Assembly: GCF_001655055.1 (NCBI RefSeq)
Contig: NZ_LXEW01000046.1
Span: 1 to 64,000, forward strand
DNA length: 64,000 nt
Reading direction: 5' to 3'
Source: Providencia heimbachae ATCC 35613
Lineage (GTDB): Bacteria > Pseudomonadota > Gammaproteobacteria > Enterobacterales > Enterobacteriaceae
In this document: piece after piece, positions 1 through 10,516 of the stretch
Position numbering within the stretch: the stretch's first letter is position 1
Layout: each line of letters starts with the position of its first letter
The notes under the pieces: model-generated
Database searches by the model: none
What the model saw: the letters and a program-made list of their open reading frames with translations, nothing else
What the model was told of the DNA's origin: nothing
Translations under genes and position numbers: made by a program

Positions 1-84
1 CATAAAGTCTATTAAGTAAGGTCAATCTATTGATTAGAACCGCGCTAACATATTAAGTATTTTATAAAAACAAGAAGGTATTTA

Positions 85-657
85 ATGAATATACTAAAAG
101 CAATATGGTCGTTTTTTGGGCTGTATCAAACTAAAATAATAAGAAGGCTTCATGTACTTATTCTAATTCTTGTACTCTCTCAAATTATAGTGAGTAATTG
201 GATGGTTGGAACGAAATCAGTGGTACTTCCTTTTTTTGATAAAGCTTACTTATTTACATGGATTCATATCATTTCTGGATTTTTACTTTTGTTTTTAACG
301 TTTTTTTTAGTTATATACTGTTTCAAAGAGAGAGGATTGAAGTACTTCTATCCATATCTATGGGGCGATTTTAAGCAATTAAAAAATGATATAAGAACAT
401 TATTAATGCGGAAGCTACCGAATAGCTCTCCTAGAGGACTGGCGGCAACGGTTCAAGGATTAGGGCTAGGAGCGTTATCAATTGTTATTTTATCTGGCGT
501 TGCATGGTTTATTTTATGGGTACAACAATCACCACTTGCTCTAGAAGCTAGAAGTATTCATAAATCACTCACAATTTTAATTGAGATATATATTTACGGA
601 CATGGAGGCTTGGGTATTATTCATTTTGTTATTTGGTATAAAGGTAAGCAAAAGTAG
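85..657 (+). CDS. Cytochrome b561-like membrane protein (putative)
   Basis: This 190-residue protein has about four hydrophobic segments (roughly residues 20-42, 52-78, 123-147 and 160-185). Histidines sit within or at the ends of these helices: H23 in the first, H61 in WIHIISG, and others in the IHKSLT and YGHGGLGIIHF motifs of the C-terminal half. Paired histidines in a four-helix bundle are the haem-ligand pattern of di-haem cytochrome b561 and hydrogenase or formate dehydrogenase b-type subunits, so a quinone-linked electron-transfer role in the inner membrane is plausible. The start follows a good AAGAAGG ribosome site. No dehydrogenase partner is seen downstream, and the upstream neighbour lies outside the window. 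The family assignment is an inference from topology. Confidence 0.5.
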   Translation: MNILKAIWSFFGLYQTKIIRRLHVLILILVLSQIIVSNWMVGTKSVVLPFFDKAYLFTWIHIISGFLLLFLTFFLVIYCFKERGLKYFYPYLWGDFKQLKNDIRTLLMRKLPNSSPRGLAATVQGLGLGALSIVILSGVAWFILWVQQSPLALEARSIHKSLTILIEIYIYGHGGLGIIHFVIWYKGKQK

Positions 658-744
658 TTTTATCTAAAGTTTAGACCCCCCTCTCAGAAAAACGATTTTC
701 ATAGTTAATAAAATTAACACATAGTCTGGATTTAGGTCGCGTAA

Positions 745-786
745 TTTTAAAAAATAGCACCGCATGGTTATTCACGGTGCTATTTT
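745..786 (-). terminator. Intrinsic terminator of yhjA (bidirectional hairpin)
   Basis: A perfect 12-bp stem (AAAATAGCACCG at 751-762 with CGGTGCTATTTT at 775-786) lies between two convergent genes. Read on the minus strand it ends in a run of T residues, so it terminates yhjA best. It may also stop transcription from the upstream plus-strand gene. Confidence 0.8.
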
Positions 787-860
787 AGCGTTAAACACTT
801 AGTTGAATACAACTGGTTTTCTATGATTGAGAAACAGCCTGTTGTGCATTTTTGTATTTA

Positions 861-2264
861 CTACTGTGCTTTAGTTTGTTGTGCGTATGGGGTGTACACA
901 CCCGTCAAGCTATTAAGGAAAGAGACGATATCATCGACATCCCCTTGAGGTAGTTCAGTACCCACTTGATAACGCAGCATTAATTTAACGGCTTCATCGA
1001 GTGTTGTCACATCGCCACGGTGGAAATAAGGTGCAGTTAAGGCAACATTACGTAAAGTTGGTACTTTTTGGCGTAGTTTGTCACGCGCTTCTGAGGTGAC
1101 ATTCATTCGCCCTATGTCCGCTGGGCTTAATTCACCAAACTCATAATCTTTCTTCAAGCCTAATGGTTCGAAGGAACGACCACCGAGGATCACGCCGCCA
1201 TGACAGGTTGCACATTTGTTTTCTTTAAATAATTGATAACCGTGTTTTTGTTGAGCCGTTAATGCCCCTTCATCGCCCCGTAACCAGTTATCAAATGGCG
1301 AGTCTGGTGTGATTAGTGTCTTTTCAAATTCAGCAATCGCATCCGTAATGGTATCACCGGTAAATCCTTCAGGATAAACTGCATTGAAATCTTGTTTTAA
1401 AACCGGGTCTTGATCCAGTTTTACAATAATTTCATCCCAAGATTTTGATGCCATTTCAATTGGATTAAGTGGTGGCCCACCGGCTTGAGCTTGTAAGGTC
1501 GGCGCTCTACCATCCCAAAATTGTTCTACGTTAAATACTGAGTTAAATACTGTTGGTGAGTTAATTGGGCCAACTGCGCCACCGACACCTATCGAGGTTT
1601 TTCGTCCATCAACCCCGCCTGCATTTAAAGCATGACAGTGGGCACATGAGATTGTGCTATCCCCTGACAAACGTGCGTCATGATATAAGCGGAAGCCTAA
1701 AGCTACTTTATTATCATCAACCTGAAGTGCTTTAGGAATTGGTTGAATGGGCTCATTTCGATGCTCTTTGGCGGTATCAGCAGTTGCATAATGCTGCTCT
1801 CGTTGATTAGCTATCCAGCCAAGTAATTGCGCTCGTTCTTCATCGCTGATACTACTTGCCCAGTGCAGTGCAACATAGCGAGTTGGTGGCATAGTCTGGT
1901 TTTGCATCACCCATTCTATTTTATTTAGCTCACTTTGTGGGACGGGCTCACCTGAAATAAGTGCAGCACGGGCAGCTTCAAGATTAAACGATTTATAACC
2001 GAGTTGAATATCGTAATCCATTAGCTGTTTAGCTATCGGGAATGAGGCATAAGCGGGTAAATCAGCAGATGGGGTATGGCAATAATCACATCCTTTTTCG
2101 TCAAAAAAACGAAGGACTTGATTATTCTCTGCAATTGTCGATGTCTGAATGTCACTATTTTTTCGTCGTTGATCATCATGATACCAAACATAACCAGATA
2201 ATCCGAAATAACCGAGTAAAAGCAAAAATATGACAGCGACCGTAATGCGAGTAAGTTTTTTCAT
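861..2264 (-). CDS. yhjA: Tri-haem quinol:cytochrome c peroxidase YhjA
   Basis: A 467-residue membrane-anchored periplasmic peroxidase that reduces H2O2 with electrons from the quinol pool. An N-terminal membrane anchor (about residues 8-28) is followed by three CxxCH haem sites: C59-H63 in the extra N-terminal domain, C207-H211 and C351-H355 in the classical di-haem CcpA-type part. The extra haem and the anchor distinguish YhjA from soluble di-haem peroxidases, and the length matches E. coli YhjA (about 465). It is a single gene. Upstream there is a perfect FNR palindrome at 2484-2497, in line with anaerobic control, and a palindromic repeat separates that site from the start codon. Its haems need the Ccm system encoded at the other end of the window. 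Confidence 0.9.
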   Translation of the reverse strand: MKKLTRITVAVIFLLLLGYFGLSGYVWYHDDQRRKNSDIQTSTIAENNQVLRFFDEKGCDYCHTPSADLPAYASFPIAKQLMDYDIQLGYKSFNLEAARAALISGEPVPQSELNKIEWVMQNQTMPPTRYVALHWASSISDEERAQLLGWIANQREQHYATADTAKEHRNEPIQPIPKALQVDDNKVALGFRLYHDARLSGDSTISCAHCHALNAGGVDGRKTSIGVGGAVGPINSPTVFNSVFNVEQFWDGRAPTLQAQAGGPPLNPIEMASKSWDEIIVKLDQDPVLKQDFNAVYPEGFTGDTITDAIAEFEKTLITPDSPFDNWLRGDEGALTAQQKHGYQLFKENKCATCHGGVILGGRSFEPLGLKKDYEFGELSPADIGRMNVTSEARDKLRQKVPTLRNVALTAPYFHRGDVTTLDEAVKLMLRYQVGTELPQGDVDDIVSFLNSLTGVYTPYAQQTKAQ

Positions 2265-2292
2265 TACACTATCCTTGAGAATATTGCGGTCA

Positions 2293-2414
2293 AATATAGC
2301 CGTTATACTTCAAGTTGCATGATGATTGGTGGTATTCGGCTAATAGACTTACGTATGCTCACCGAACGGTTTTATTTTGCTATCTACATGCACCTTGAAT
2401 TATTTTTGGTATAT
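2293..2414. repeat. Dispersed palindromic repeat, copy in yhjA leader
   Basis: The ends form an imperfect inverted repeat (ATATAGCC...ACTTCAAGTTGCA against TGCACCTTGAATTA...GGTATAT). Inside is a smaller hairpin with TTCGGC and ACCGAA arms around TTACGTATGCTC. Its ends and inner TATGCTC motif match the copies at 31935, 34097, 53422 and 54173. It lies between the FNR site and the yhjA start, so it is probably in the mRNA leader. Confidence 0.7.
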
Positions 2415-2483
2415 ATTATAAATAATTATAATTAATTTAATTGCACAACTTATCTATGATGAATAAAACAAGGGGGGAGGGGC

Positions 2484-2497
2484 TTGATTTTTATCAA
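2484..2497 (-). promoter_or_regulatory. FNR binding site upstream of yhjA
   Basis: TTGATTTTTATCAA matches the FNR consensus TTGAT-N4-ATCAA at every defined position. If it acts as a class II site at -41.5 on the minus strand, transcription would begin near 2449, and a plausible -10 (CATAGA, minus strand) lies near 2453-2458. The leader would then be about 185 nt and include the palindromic repeat. yhjA of E. coli is known to be FNR-activated. Confidence 0.75.
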
Positions 2498-2825
2498 GTA
2501 TAGTCATCGATAATAACGATTGCTGAAATAAGATTTACCTATCAATGGGGTGTTAAATATAAATACAGCCAAAATAATCGCTATTTTCTTGCCTTGAAAG
2601 AAGTTTATCTTATTGTTTTTGTTGACATTAAAAATAAAAACAGGTTGCGTTAAAATAAAAATAGTAAAGTTAACCTTAAATGATAAAAAATAAACGAAAT
2701 AAATTTTTTAACAGTGTTATTTCAAATTGAAATAGCGTTATAAATAATTTTGTTTTTTTTGAAGTTGGATTTTAAATATATGTTTGATATTGCAACTCGC
2801 TAAGCGGGTAAATTAACTTATCGGT

Positions 2826-2870
2826 AAAGACAAACCGAGAAAATAAAATATCTCCTCGTTTTGTCTTTTT
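2826..2870 (-). terminator. Hairpin after malG
   Basis: A 14-bp stem with one mismatch (AAAGACAAACCGAG with CTCGTTTTGTCTTT) lies 35 bp beyond the malG stop codon. The T run is better on the plus strand than on the minus strand, so for malEFG it may act mainly as a 3' end-protecting or weak terminator hairpin. Confidence 0.55.
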
Positions 2871-2904
2871 GATAATAATTAAGATTAATGATTTGCTGAA
2901 ATTA

Positions 2905-3795
2905 TCAGCCTTTAACTCCACCCGCAGTTAAGCCGTTTACCAGCCAACGTTGTGCTAGCAAGAATACAACCGTGATTGGAATTGCAGATAAAACAGCCGC
3001 AGCGGCAAAATCTCCCCACAGGTAATTTTGTGGATTCAGGTATTGTTGCATGCCAACAGCCAATGTGTAACTTTCAACATCCCGTAATAATAGAGAGGCA
3101 ACGGGGACTTCAGTAATTGCGGCAATAAACGATAGAATAAATACCACCGCTAAAATAGGGACTGACAGTGGTAATAATACCAATCTAAATGCTTGCCATG
3201 GGGTAGCGCCATCTAAAGCGGCGGCCTCTTCCAATGAACCGTCGATAGTTTCGAAATACCCTTTAATCGTCCAAACGTGTAGAGCAATACCACCAAGGTA
3301 AGCAAAAATGACGCCACCATGGGTATTGAGACCGATCATCGGGACATATTGGCCTAATCGGTCAAATAATGCATAGAGAGCGACCAGTGACAGTACCGCA
3401 GGGAACATTTGAAAGATTAACATGCCCTTTAGCAAAGTCGATTTACCTTTGAATTTCATTCGGGCAAATGCATAAGCACAGGTAGTGGATAACGTCACAA
3501 TACCAATTGCCGTCATACCGGCTACTTTTACTGAGTTCCAGAGCCAAAGTAAGACAGGAAATGGTGGGGGAGTGACACGACCATCTGCGTGTTCAATACT
3601 CATTCCAAGGGCGAGACGCCAATGATCCCATGAAATATGTTCAGGGATTAAACTGCCTGTTGCGAAGTTGCCGGGACGCAGTGAGATTGTTATCACCATT
3701 AATAGTGGAAACATAATTGCGGCGATAAAAGTTAAAAGCAGTAAATGGGTTAACACAATGCGCCATTTCTGTGATTTTGATTGAACCATCGACAT
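2905..3795 (-). CDS. malG: Maltose/maltodextrin ABC transporter permease MalG
   Basis: Inner-membrane permease subunit that pairs with MalF to form the translocation path of the MalFGK2 importer. At 296 residues it equals E. coli MalG. Six membrane segments are predicted. The conserved EAA loop for docking MalK is visible ([21 protein letters not shown], near residues 187-207), and the C terminus ends in the short GLTAGGVKG tail that reaches into the MalF/MalG interface. It is third in malE-malF-malG, 15 bp after malF. Confidence 0.97.
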   Translation of the reverse strand: MSMVQSKSQKWRIVLTHLLLLTFIAAIMFPLLMVITISLRPGNFATGSLIPEHISWDHWRLALGMSIEHADGRVTPPPFPVLLWLWNSVKVAGMTAIGIVTLSTTCAYAFARMKFKGKSTLLKGMLIFQMFPAVLSLVALYALFDRLGQYVPMIGLNTHGGVIFAYLGGIALHVWTIKGYFETIDGSLEEAAALDGATPWQAFRLVLLPLSVPILAVVFILSFIAAITEVPVASLLLRDVESYTLAVGMQQYLNPQNYLWGDFAAAAVLSAIPITVVFLLAQRWLVNGLTAGGVKG

Positions 3796-3810
3796 AGTTT
3801 GGCTTCTCCG

Positions 3811-5349
3811 TTAATCAAATTTCATGCGTGTTGCTTTGAGGTTTACTATCGCCAATACGCCAACAATTAAGAAAATCAGCGTGGCAATGGCAGCCGCTAA
3901 ACCAAATTCTTGACCCCCTCCGCCTTCAAAGGCAATACGGTAGGTATAGCTCACCAATAAATCGGTATAACCCGCAGGCGTTGTTGTCCCTATGCGATCA
4001 GGTCCTCCATTGGTCAATAATTGAATTAAAACAAAGTTATTAAAATTAAACGCAAAGCTGGCTATCATCAATGGCGTGAGCGGTTTGAGTAATAGCGGTA
4101 AAGTGATATAGAAAAAATTTTGGAAAGGACCGGCACCATCCATCGATGATGCCTCATACAAATCTTCGGGGATGGCTTTTAATAACCCCATGCATAAGAT
4201 CATCATATAAGGGTAGCCCAGCCAGGTATTGACAATAATAATCATGAGTCGAGCCGTATTCGGGTCACTAAACCATGCGGGTTTGATACCAAATAGTGTG
4301 CTCAAAACCATGTTTATTTCACCAAAGCTTTGATTAAATAATCCTTTAAAGATAAGGATTGAGATAAAAGCGGGAACCGCATAAGGCAGGATCAACAATA
4401 AGCGATAGATGGCCTTTCCTTTTAATTGTTCCCATTGAACGACGCAGGCGAGTACCATGCCGACAGCGACAGTAAGAATAACGGTCAAAACCGAAAATAC
4501 GACAGTCCAAATAAATATGGCAATAAAGGGTTTTTTGATACCTTCATCAGTAAATACTCGCGTGAAGTTATCCCAATTAACAGTAACGGTATAACCGGGG
4601 CTAAGGCGTTCACCGAGCCATTCATCTTGGTTGTTAATGGATTCATAGAAACCAATATCGTTATTCGGTTTGTAGATAATTCCAGATTGATTATTGGTTA
4701 ATGTGCCGTCATTGGCTAAGGTATACAGTGGCTTTGTACTTGAAAATTGACGTAATGAGCTAATTACTAATTTATTACCATCAGGCATGATGGCGGTGAT
4801 CCCACCAAGCTTCTGACGATTTTGAGTAATTAAGCGCAAGTTGGCTCGTTCACCGGCTGGAAGGTGCGTTGCCGCTTCCATTGGTAATTGTTGTTCACCT
4901 TCTAAACTAAATGGCGCAGAGATAAATGACTGTTCCCCATCATTTAGGGCAAGTTGCCATTGATTATTTTGTGAGTACAAGCTGAAATTAAGCGCTTTAC
5001 CAGTTTGAAAAGAGCGATCTAAAAGGACTTCTTGTACGCGCTCAAAGGTTAATTGGTTGGTGCTACTGTAATTGGTAAAAGCGATAGCAATTGTTGCGAC
5101 TAAGGGAAAGAGGACAAATAATGCCATTCCCGCTAGGCCTGGGTAAACATAGCGCCAAGCGTAAGTGCGGCGATTAGCATAAATATATAACCCCACGGAA
5201 CATAATATCAGGGTTAATATGGCGAATAAATACTCTCCCTGAGCATACATTAAAACCACGAGATAGCAGGATAAAAGCCCCAATGCGGTTACAACCGTCC
5301 ATTTTAATAAATTGCTCTGCCACCAATGGGTTTGCTTTACAACATCCAT
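3811..5349 (-). CDS. malF: Maltose/maltodextrin ABC transporter permease MalF
   Basis: Larger permease subunit of MalFGK2 that also provides the transmembrane sugar-binding site. It is 512 residues when started at the ATG at 5349, nine bases after AGGA and matching the E. coli N terminus; an in-frame TTG at 5367 is a poorer choice. After two N-terminal helices and a third there is the large periplasmic P2 loop (about residues 90-275) that contacts MalE. The core permease domain follows with an EAA loop (YEASSMDGAGPFQNFFYITLP). It lies between malE and malG and is probably co-transcribed with them. Confidence 0.97.
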   Translation of the reverse strand: MDVVKQTHWWQSNLLKWTVVTALGLLSCYLVVLMYAQGEYLFAILTLILCSVGLYIYANRRTYAWRYVYPGLAGMALFVLFPLVATIAIAFTNYSSTNQLTFERVQEVLLDRSFQTGKALNFSLYSQNNQWQLALNDGEQSFISAPFSLEGEQQLPMEAATHLPAGERANLRLITQNRQKLGGITAIMPDGNKLVISSLRQFSSTKPLYTLANDGTLTNNQSGIIYKPNNDIGFYESINNQDEWLGERLSPGYTVTVNWDNFTRVFTDEGIKKPFIAIFIWTVVFSVLTVILTVAVGMVLACVVQWEQLKGKAIYRLLLILPYAVPAFISILIFKGLFNQSFGEINMVLSTLFGIKPAWFSDPNTARLMIIIVNTWLGYPYMMILCMGLLKAIPEDLYEASSMDGAGPFQNFFYITLPLLLKPLTPLMIASFAFNFNNFVLIQLLTNGGPDRIGTTTPAGYTDLLVSYTYRIAFEGGGGQEFGLAAAIATLIFLIVGVLAIVNLKATRMKFD

Positions 5350-5384
5350 GAAGTTTTTCCTCGACAATGGGATGCATTACGACT

Positions 5385-5406
5385 CCCCGCTGATAATTAA
5401 GCGGGG
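5385..5406. other. Intercistronic hairpin malE-malF
   Basis: A perfect 7-bp GC-rich stem (CCCCGCT at 5385-5391, AGCGGGG at 5400-5406) sits just after malE. On the plus strand it is followed by TTTTT, but on the transcribed minus strand it is not, so read-through into malF is expected. A stem here could protect the 3' end of a processed malE message and give an excess of binding protein over permease, the role of REP sequences in E. coli malE-malF. Confidence 0.6.
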
Positions 5407-5418
5407 TTTTTGGGCAGA

Positions 5419-6609
5419 TTATTTCACGATACGTTTTTGTGCATCATTTAAGGCATCCGCAACACTTTGGCGTTCAGCGAGTGCATTTAATGTGGCGGTA
5501 CGTACGGCATACCAAAAGGCGGACATTTGAGGAATATTTGGCATGATTTCACCGTTACGTGCATTTTGCATCGTTGCTGCGATCCGCGGGTCTTGTTCCA
5601 ATTTTTCTTGGTAAGATTTCAATGCAACAGCCCCAAGCGGTTTATCTTTATTGACGGTATCAAGGCCGTCATCGGTCATTAAATAATTTTCGAGAAACTC
5701 TTTCGCTAGCTCTTTATTTGGACTTGCTGCGTTGATCCCTGCGCTTAGCACCCCAACAAAAGGTTTTGATGGCTGACCATTAAAAGAGGGGAGTACCGCT
5801 ACGCCATAGTTGATTTTGCTTTTTTCGATATTGCCCCATGACCAAGGGCCATTGATGGTCATTGCGGTATCGCCTTTATTAAAAGCGGCTTCCGAGATGG
5901 AATAATCGGTATCAGGGCTAATCTGTTTATTTTTAACCATATCCACAAGGAAGGATAATCCTGAGATAGAGCCAGCATTATTGACGCCAACATCTTTGCT
6001 GTCATATTTGCCATTTGTTGATTTAAAGGCATAGCCACCATCAGCGGCAATCAGCGGCCAAGTGAAGTATGGCTCTTGTAGGTTAAACATCAGTGCGCTT
6101 TTTCCTTTCGCTCTGAGTTGTTTATCTAATGCGGGGATCTCTTCCCATGTTTTAGGTGGGTTAGGAACGAGGTCTTTATTATAAATTAATGCGAGTGATT
6201 CGACGGCAACAGGATAAGCGATTAATTTGCCATCAAAAATCGTCGCATCCCAGGCAAAATCAAACACTTTATCTTTAAACGCTTGGTCAGGTGTAATTTC
6301 GGCTAACAAACCGGATTGTGCATAACCCCCAAAGCGGTCGTGCGCCCAAAAAATAATATCGGGGCCATCACCGGTTGCAGCCACCATTGGAAATTTTTCT
6401 TCAAGCTTATCAGGGTGTTCTACACTGACTTTAATACCGGTACTTTCTTCAAATTGTTTGCCAATTTCGGCTAAACCGTTATAACCCTTGTCGCCATTAA
6501 TCCAGATGACCAATTTGCCTTCTTCGATTTTAGCTAAGGTTGATGCTGAAAAAATTGCGGTGATTAATGTTGAAAGCACAAGTAGGCGAGTGCTAATTTT
6601 TATTTTCAT
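5419..6609 (-). CDS. malE: Maltose/maltodextrin-binding protein MalE
   Basis: Periplasmic substrate-binding protein that delivers maltose and maltodextrins to MalFGK2. From the ATG at 6609 it is 396 residues, the same as E. coli MalE; a longer in-frame ATG at 6651 would add 14 residues before the signal peptide and is rejected. The signal peptide is about residues 1-26 ([11 protein letters not shown]...SASTLAK) and the mature start [20 protein letters not shown] is characteristic. The start is preceded by a CAGGACGGGAAT ribosome site. First gene of malEFG, divergent from malK. Confidence 0.97.
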   Translation of the reverse strand: MKIKISTRLLVLSTLITAIFSASTLAKIEEGKLVIWINGDKGYNGLAEIGKQFEESTGIKVSVEHPDKLEEKFPMVAATGDGPDIIFWAHDRFGGYAQSGLLAEITPDQAFKDKVFDFAWDATIFDGKLIAYPVAVESLALIYNKDLVPNPPKTWEEIPALDKQLRAKGKSALMFNLQEPYFTWPLIAADGGYAFKSTNGKYDSKDVGVNNAGSISGLSFLVDMVKNKQISPDTDYSISEAAFNKGDTAMTINGPWSWGNIEKSKINYGVAVLPSFNGQPSKPFVGVLSAGINAASPNKELAKEFLENYLMTDDGLDTVNKDKPLGAVALKSYQEKLEQDPRIAATMQNARNGEIMPNIPQMSAFWYAVRTATLNALAERQSVADALNDAQKRIVK

Positions 6610-6711
6610 ATTCCCGTCCTGTAGTTGAGATAGAGACCAATACAGTCCCAAGTGTGCGCGGTCAAAGCTGTTTTCTCATCATCCCTTGTTCTACGCCTCC
6701 ATGAGCATTGG

Positions 6712-6727
6712 TGTGATCTTGATAACA
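6712..6727. promoter_or_regulatory. CRP-like site 1, malE-malK
   Basis: TGTGATCTTGATAACA has a perfect left half-site (TGTGA) and a partial right half with the correct 6-bp spacer. It lies 29 bp centre-to-centre from the second site. Confidence 0.5.
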
Positions 6728-6740
6728 TAAATTTTGTTTA

Positions 6741-6756
6741 TGTAATCGGGATCACA
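6741..6756. promoter_or_regulatory. CRP-like site 2, malE-malK
   Basis: TGTAATCGGGATCACA matches TGTGA-N6-TCACA at nine of ten defined positions. It sits centrally between the two MalT-box clusters, as CRP sites do in E. coli malEp-malKp. Confidence 0.65.
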
Positions 6757-6964
6757 GCAATATAGGGGAAATAGCGTGGCTTAGCTCGCAAAAATTGTCG
6801 AACCCTCCTGTTGTTTACCATTTTAACGCTGTTCTCATACTTCTCTCTCCTCCCACCATAAAAAAAATGAAATGGATGATTATTCGCTTTTGACAATCCG
6901 CTATAGTCCTGTCCATTGAAAGATACTTGTTTGCAAACAGTACGATGTAATGAGGATAAGCAGT

Positions 6965-8074
6965 ATGGCGAATGTGCAGCTACGCAGTGTGACAAAAGCT
7001 TGGGGAGACGTAGTGGTATTGAAAAATATCGACCTCGATATCCAAGAAGGGGAGTTTGTGGTTTTTGTTGGGCCATCAGGTTGTGGAAAATCAACCTTAT
7101 TGCGCATGATCGCAGGATTGGAAGATATCACCAGTGGTGAGCTATTTATCGGCGATACAAAAATGAACGATACACCGCCTGCAGAGCGCGGTGTTGGGAT
7201 GGTATTTCAGTCCTACGCCCTTTACCCACACTTAAATGTTGCTGAAAACATGTCATTTGGTTTGAAGTTATCAGGTGTGAAAAAAGAGATAAGAAATAAG
7301 CGTGTTACGCAGGTGGCTGAGGTATTACAGCTCGCACATTTGCTTGACCGCCGCCCTAAAGCGTTGTCGGGTGGGCAGCGCCAACGTGTGGCTATCGGCC
7401 GTACCTTGGTTGCCGAACCAGAGGTTTTTTTACTGGATGAACCGTTATCGAATCTTGATGCTGCATTACGCGTTCAAATGCGTATCGAAATTTCACGACT
7501 GCATAAACGCCTAAAGCGCACGATGATTTATGTAACCCATGATCAAGTCGAAGCGATGACGTTGGCGAATAAAATTGTGGTTCTTGATGCAGGACGAGTG
7601 GCTCAAGTCGGGAAACCGTTAGAGCTATATCATTATCCTGCTGACCGTTTTGTTGCGGGTTTTATTGGCTCGCCAAAAATGAATTTTTTACCAGTTAAAG
7701 TGACTGCGGTTTCTGTTGAGCAGGTACAAATTGAATTGCCAAATAATCAAAAAATTTGGTTGCCTGTTGATAGTACCGGTGTTCTGCCGGGTACGAGAAT
7801 GTCTCTGGGTATTCGCCCTGAACATCTACTCCCTAGCAATATTGCCAGCATCGTTTTAGAGGGTGTTGTGCAAGTGGTTGAACAGCTAGGTAATGAAACT
7901 CAAATTTATATTCAAATTCCCGCTATTTCTCAAAACCTTGTGTATCGGCAAAACGATATTGTCTTGATTGAGGAAGGCGCCGCATTCGCCATTGGCTTGC
8001 CGCCAGAGCGCTGCCATCTTTTTCGAGAGGATGGTACAGCGTGTCGTCGGTTGCATAAAGAACAGGGCGTTTAA
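6965..8074 (+). CDS. malK: Maltose transporter ATPase and MalT-inhibitory subunit MalK
   Basis: ATP-binding subunit of MalFGK2 (369 residues; E. coli 371). The start is the ATG giving [14 protein letters not shown], behind GAGGATAAG; an upstream in-frame ATG at 6950 is rejected. Visible are Walker [10 protein letters not shown] (about residues 36-44), the Q-loop ([10 protein letters not shown]), the signature [13 protein letters not shown], Walker [14 protein letters not shown] and the switch histidine in YVTHDQ. The C-terminal third is the regulatory domain that binds MalT and unphosphorylated EIIA-Glc in E. coli. First gene of malK-lamB-malM. Confidence 0.97.
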   Translation: MANVQLRSVTKAWGDVVVLKNIDLDIQEGEFVVFVGPSGCGKSTLLRMIAGLEDITSGELFIGDTKMNDTPPAERGVGMVFQSYALYPHLNVAENMSFGLKLSGVKKEIRNKRVTQVAEVLQLAHLLDRRPKALSGGQRQRVAIGRTLVAEPEVFLLDEPLSNLDAALRVQMRIEISRLHKRLKRTMIYVTHDQVEAMTLANKIVVLDAGRVAQVGKPLELYHYPADRFVAGFIGSPKMNFLPVKVTAVSVEQVQIELPNNQKIWLPVDSTGVLPGTRMSLGIRPEHLLPSNIASIVLEGVVQVVEQLGNETQIYIQIPAISQNLVYRQNDIVLIEEGAAFAIGLPPERCHLFREDGTACRRLHKEQGV

Positions 8075-9418
<1,344 letters not shown>

Positions 9419-9424
9419 TCAGCA

Positions 9425-9445
9425 GGGGGGAAGATCTTTCTCCCC
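9425..9445 (+). other. Intercistronic hairpin lamB-malM
   Basis: A G-run and C-run stem centred on AGATCT (GGGGGGAAGATC with TTTCTCCCC) lies seven bases after the lamB stop codon, without a T tract. It may protect the 3' end of lamB mRNA and allow only partial read-through into malM. Confidence 0.5.
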
Positions 9446-9523
9446 GTTTAATATTAATGGGGTTGCAGGTTAGGACTATCGCCTGTTCACCACGGAATCG
9501 AACCAACCAAATAAAGAATAAAC

Positions 9524-10429
9524 ATGAAAAAGAAAATTTTAGCATTATGTTTAAGTATGGGATTGTTTGCGGGACTGCCGGTGATGAGCATGGCGGAGGT
9601 CAACATTGTTCCTCAAGATTTATCCGCAGCCCCGAATATTGCCACAACCGCATTACAGCAACTTTCATGGACGCCGGTGAATCCATCGGAAAAGTCAGTG
9701 GTTGATTTGGCAAAAAATGGCCAGACGTTAAATTTTGCGAATATTAGTGGCCCTGTTGCCGCCTATAGCGTACCCGCGAATATGGGTGAATTAACGATAA
9801 GTTTAACCAGTGATATTAATCGTAATCAGGTTTATTCACCGAATGTTTTAGTCTTTGACCAAGATATGACGCCATTTGCCTATTTCCCCAGTCGCTATTT
9901 TACCTATCAAGAAGCCAGTGTGATGGCATCTGATAGTTTAAAAGGAACGATAAAATTGACGCCAGCGTTGGGTCAAAAGCAGCTTTATATCTTGGTATTT
10001 ACCACGCCAGATGATTTAACTAAAACGACCACACAGCTTGACCCCGCAAAAGCGTATGCTAAAGGGGTGGGAAATGCCATCCCTGATATCCCTGACCCAA
10101 TTGCAAAGCATGTGACTCAAGGCTCGGTTAAGTTGGAAGTAGCTTCAAACTCAAATTCGAGTGTGCTAATTGGTGCATTATTTGGTTCACCAAAAGTTGC
10201 CCCAGTCACGGTGGGAGAGACCCTTCCTAGTCAGGCTCTACAGCCAGTATCAAAGCCAGTAAAACAAGCACCAATCCTATCTGGAACCGAAGATTACTTT
10301 AATCAAGGGATTAAACAATCAATTGATAAAGGGGATATTGATGGTGCGTTGAAATTGTTAGATGAAGCGGAACGTTTAGGTTCAAAAACGGCACGTGATA
10401 CCTTTATTCAGAATGTGAAAAAACAGTAA
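9524..10429 (+). CDS. malM: Maltose operon periplasmic protein MalM
   Basis: Secreted protein of the maltose operon, 301 residues (E. coli MalM about 306), with a signal peptide ending SMA (about residues 1-24). It has the MalM family layout: a beta-rich N-terminal part, a proline/valine-rich linker around residues 225-250 (LQPVSKPVKQAPILSG), and a C-terminal helical segment beginning EDYFNQGIKQSID. Biochemical function remains undefined in the family. It is the last gene of malK-lamB-malM and is followed by a strong terminator. Confidence 0.9.
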   Translation: MKKKILALCLSMGLFAGLPVMSMAEVNIVPQDLSAAPNIATTALQQLSWTPVNPSEKSVVDLAKNGQTLNFANISGPVAAYSVPANMGELTISLTSDINRNQVYSPNVLVFDQDMTPFAYFPSRYFTYQEASVMASDSLKGTIKLTPALGQKQLYILVFTTPDDLTKTTTQLDPAKAYAKGVGNAIPDIPDPIAKHVTQGSVKLEVASNSNSSVLIGALFGSPKVAPVTVGETLPSQALQPVSKPVKQAPILSGTEDYFNQGIKQSIDKGDIDGALKLLDEAERLGSKTARDTFIQNVKKQ

Positions 10430-10467
10430 GTTTTAGATTTATTATTCCTCGTTATGCTATGTCTTTT

Positions 10468-10492
10468 AAGTGCGCCTCGTGCGCACTTTTTT
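10468..10492 (+). terminator. Intrinsic terminator of malK-lamB-malM
   Basis: An 8-bp GC-rich stem (AAGTGCGC with GCGCACTT, 5-base loop CTCGT) is followed by TTTTTT. It lies 38 bp after malM, in front of the convergent malT gene. Confidence 0.88.
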
Positions 10493-10516
10493 GTTTGTTA
10501 TTGGCATGAGTTGCGC

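Larger units (their letters stand above)
2265..2904. other. Intergenic region yhjA-malG
   Basis: This 640-bp AT-rich stretch has no convincing gene. It holds a dispersed palindromic repeat at 2293-2414, an FNR site at 2484-2497 serving yhjA, a very AT-rich section from about 2550 to 2780, and the hairpin after malG at 2826-2870. Nothing else recognisable was seen between 2500 and 2820. Confidence 0.7.
6610..6964. promoter_or_regulatory. Divergent malE/malK control region
   Basis: The 355 bp between malE and malK hold two CRP-like sites (6712-6727 and 6741-6756) and MalT-box cores near both ends. On the malE side, minus-strand GGGATGATGAG is at 6675-6685. On the malK side, minus-strand GGAGGA is at 6848-6853 and plus-strand GGATGA at 6874-6879. 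This mirrors the E. coli arrangement, where MalT boxes at each end and CRP sites in the middle form one nucleoprotein complex driving both operons. The MalT calls rest on the GGA(T/G)GA core only. Confidence 0.6.

Noticed and set aside
4426-4701. Plus-strand open frame inside malF
   Set aside because: It lies antisense to malF with no ribosome site or recognisable product. Other antisense frames over genes were dismissed for the same reason.
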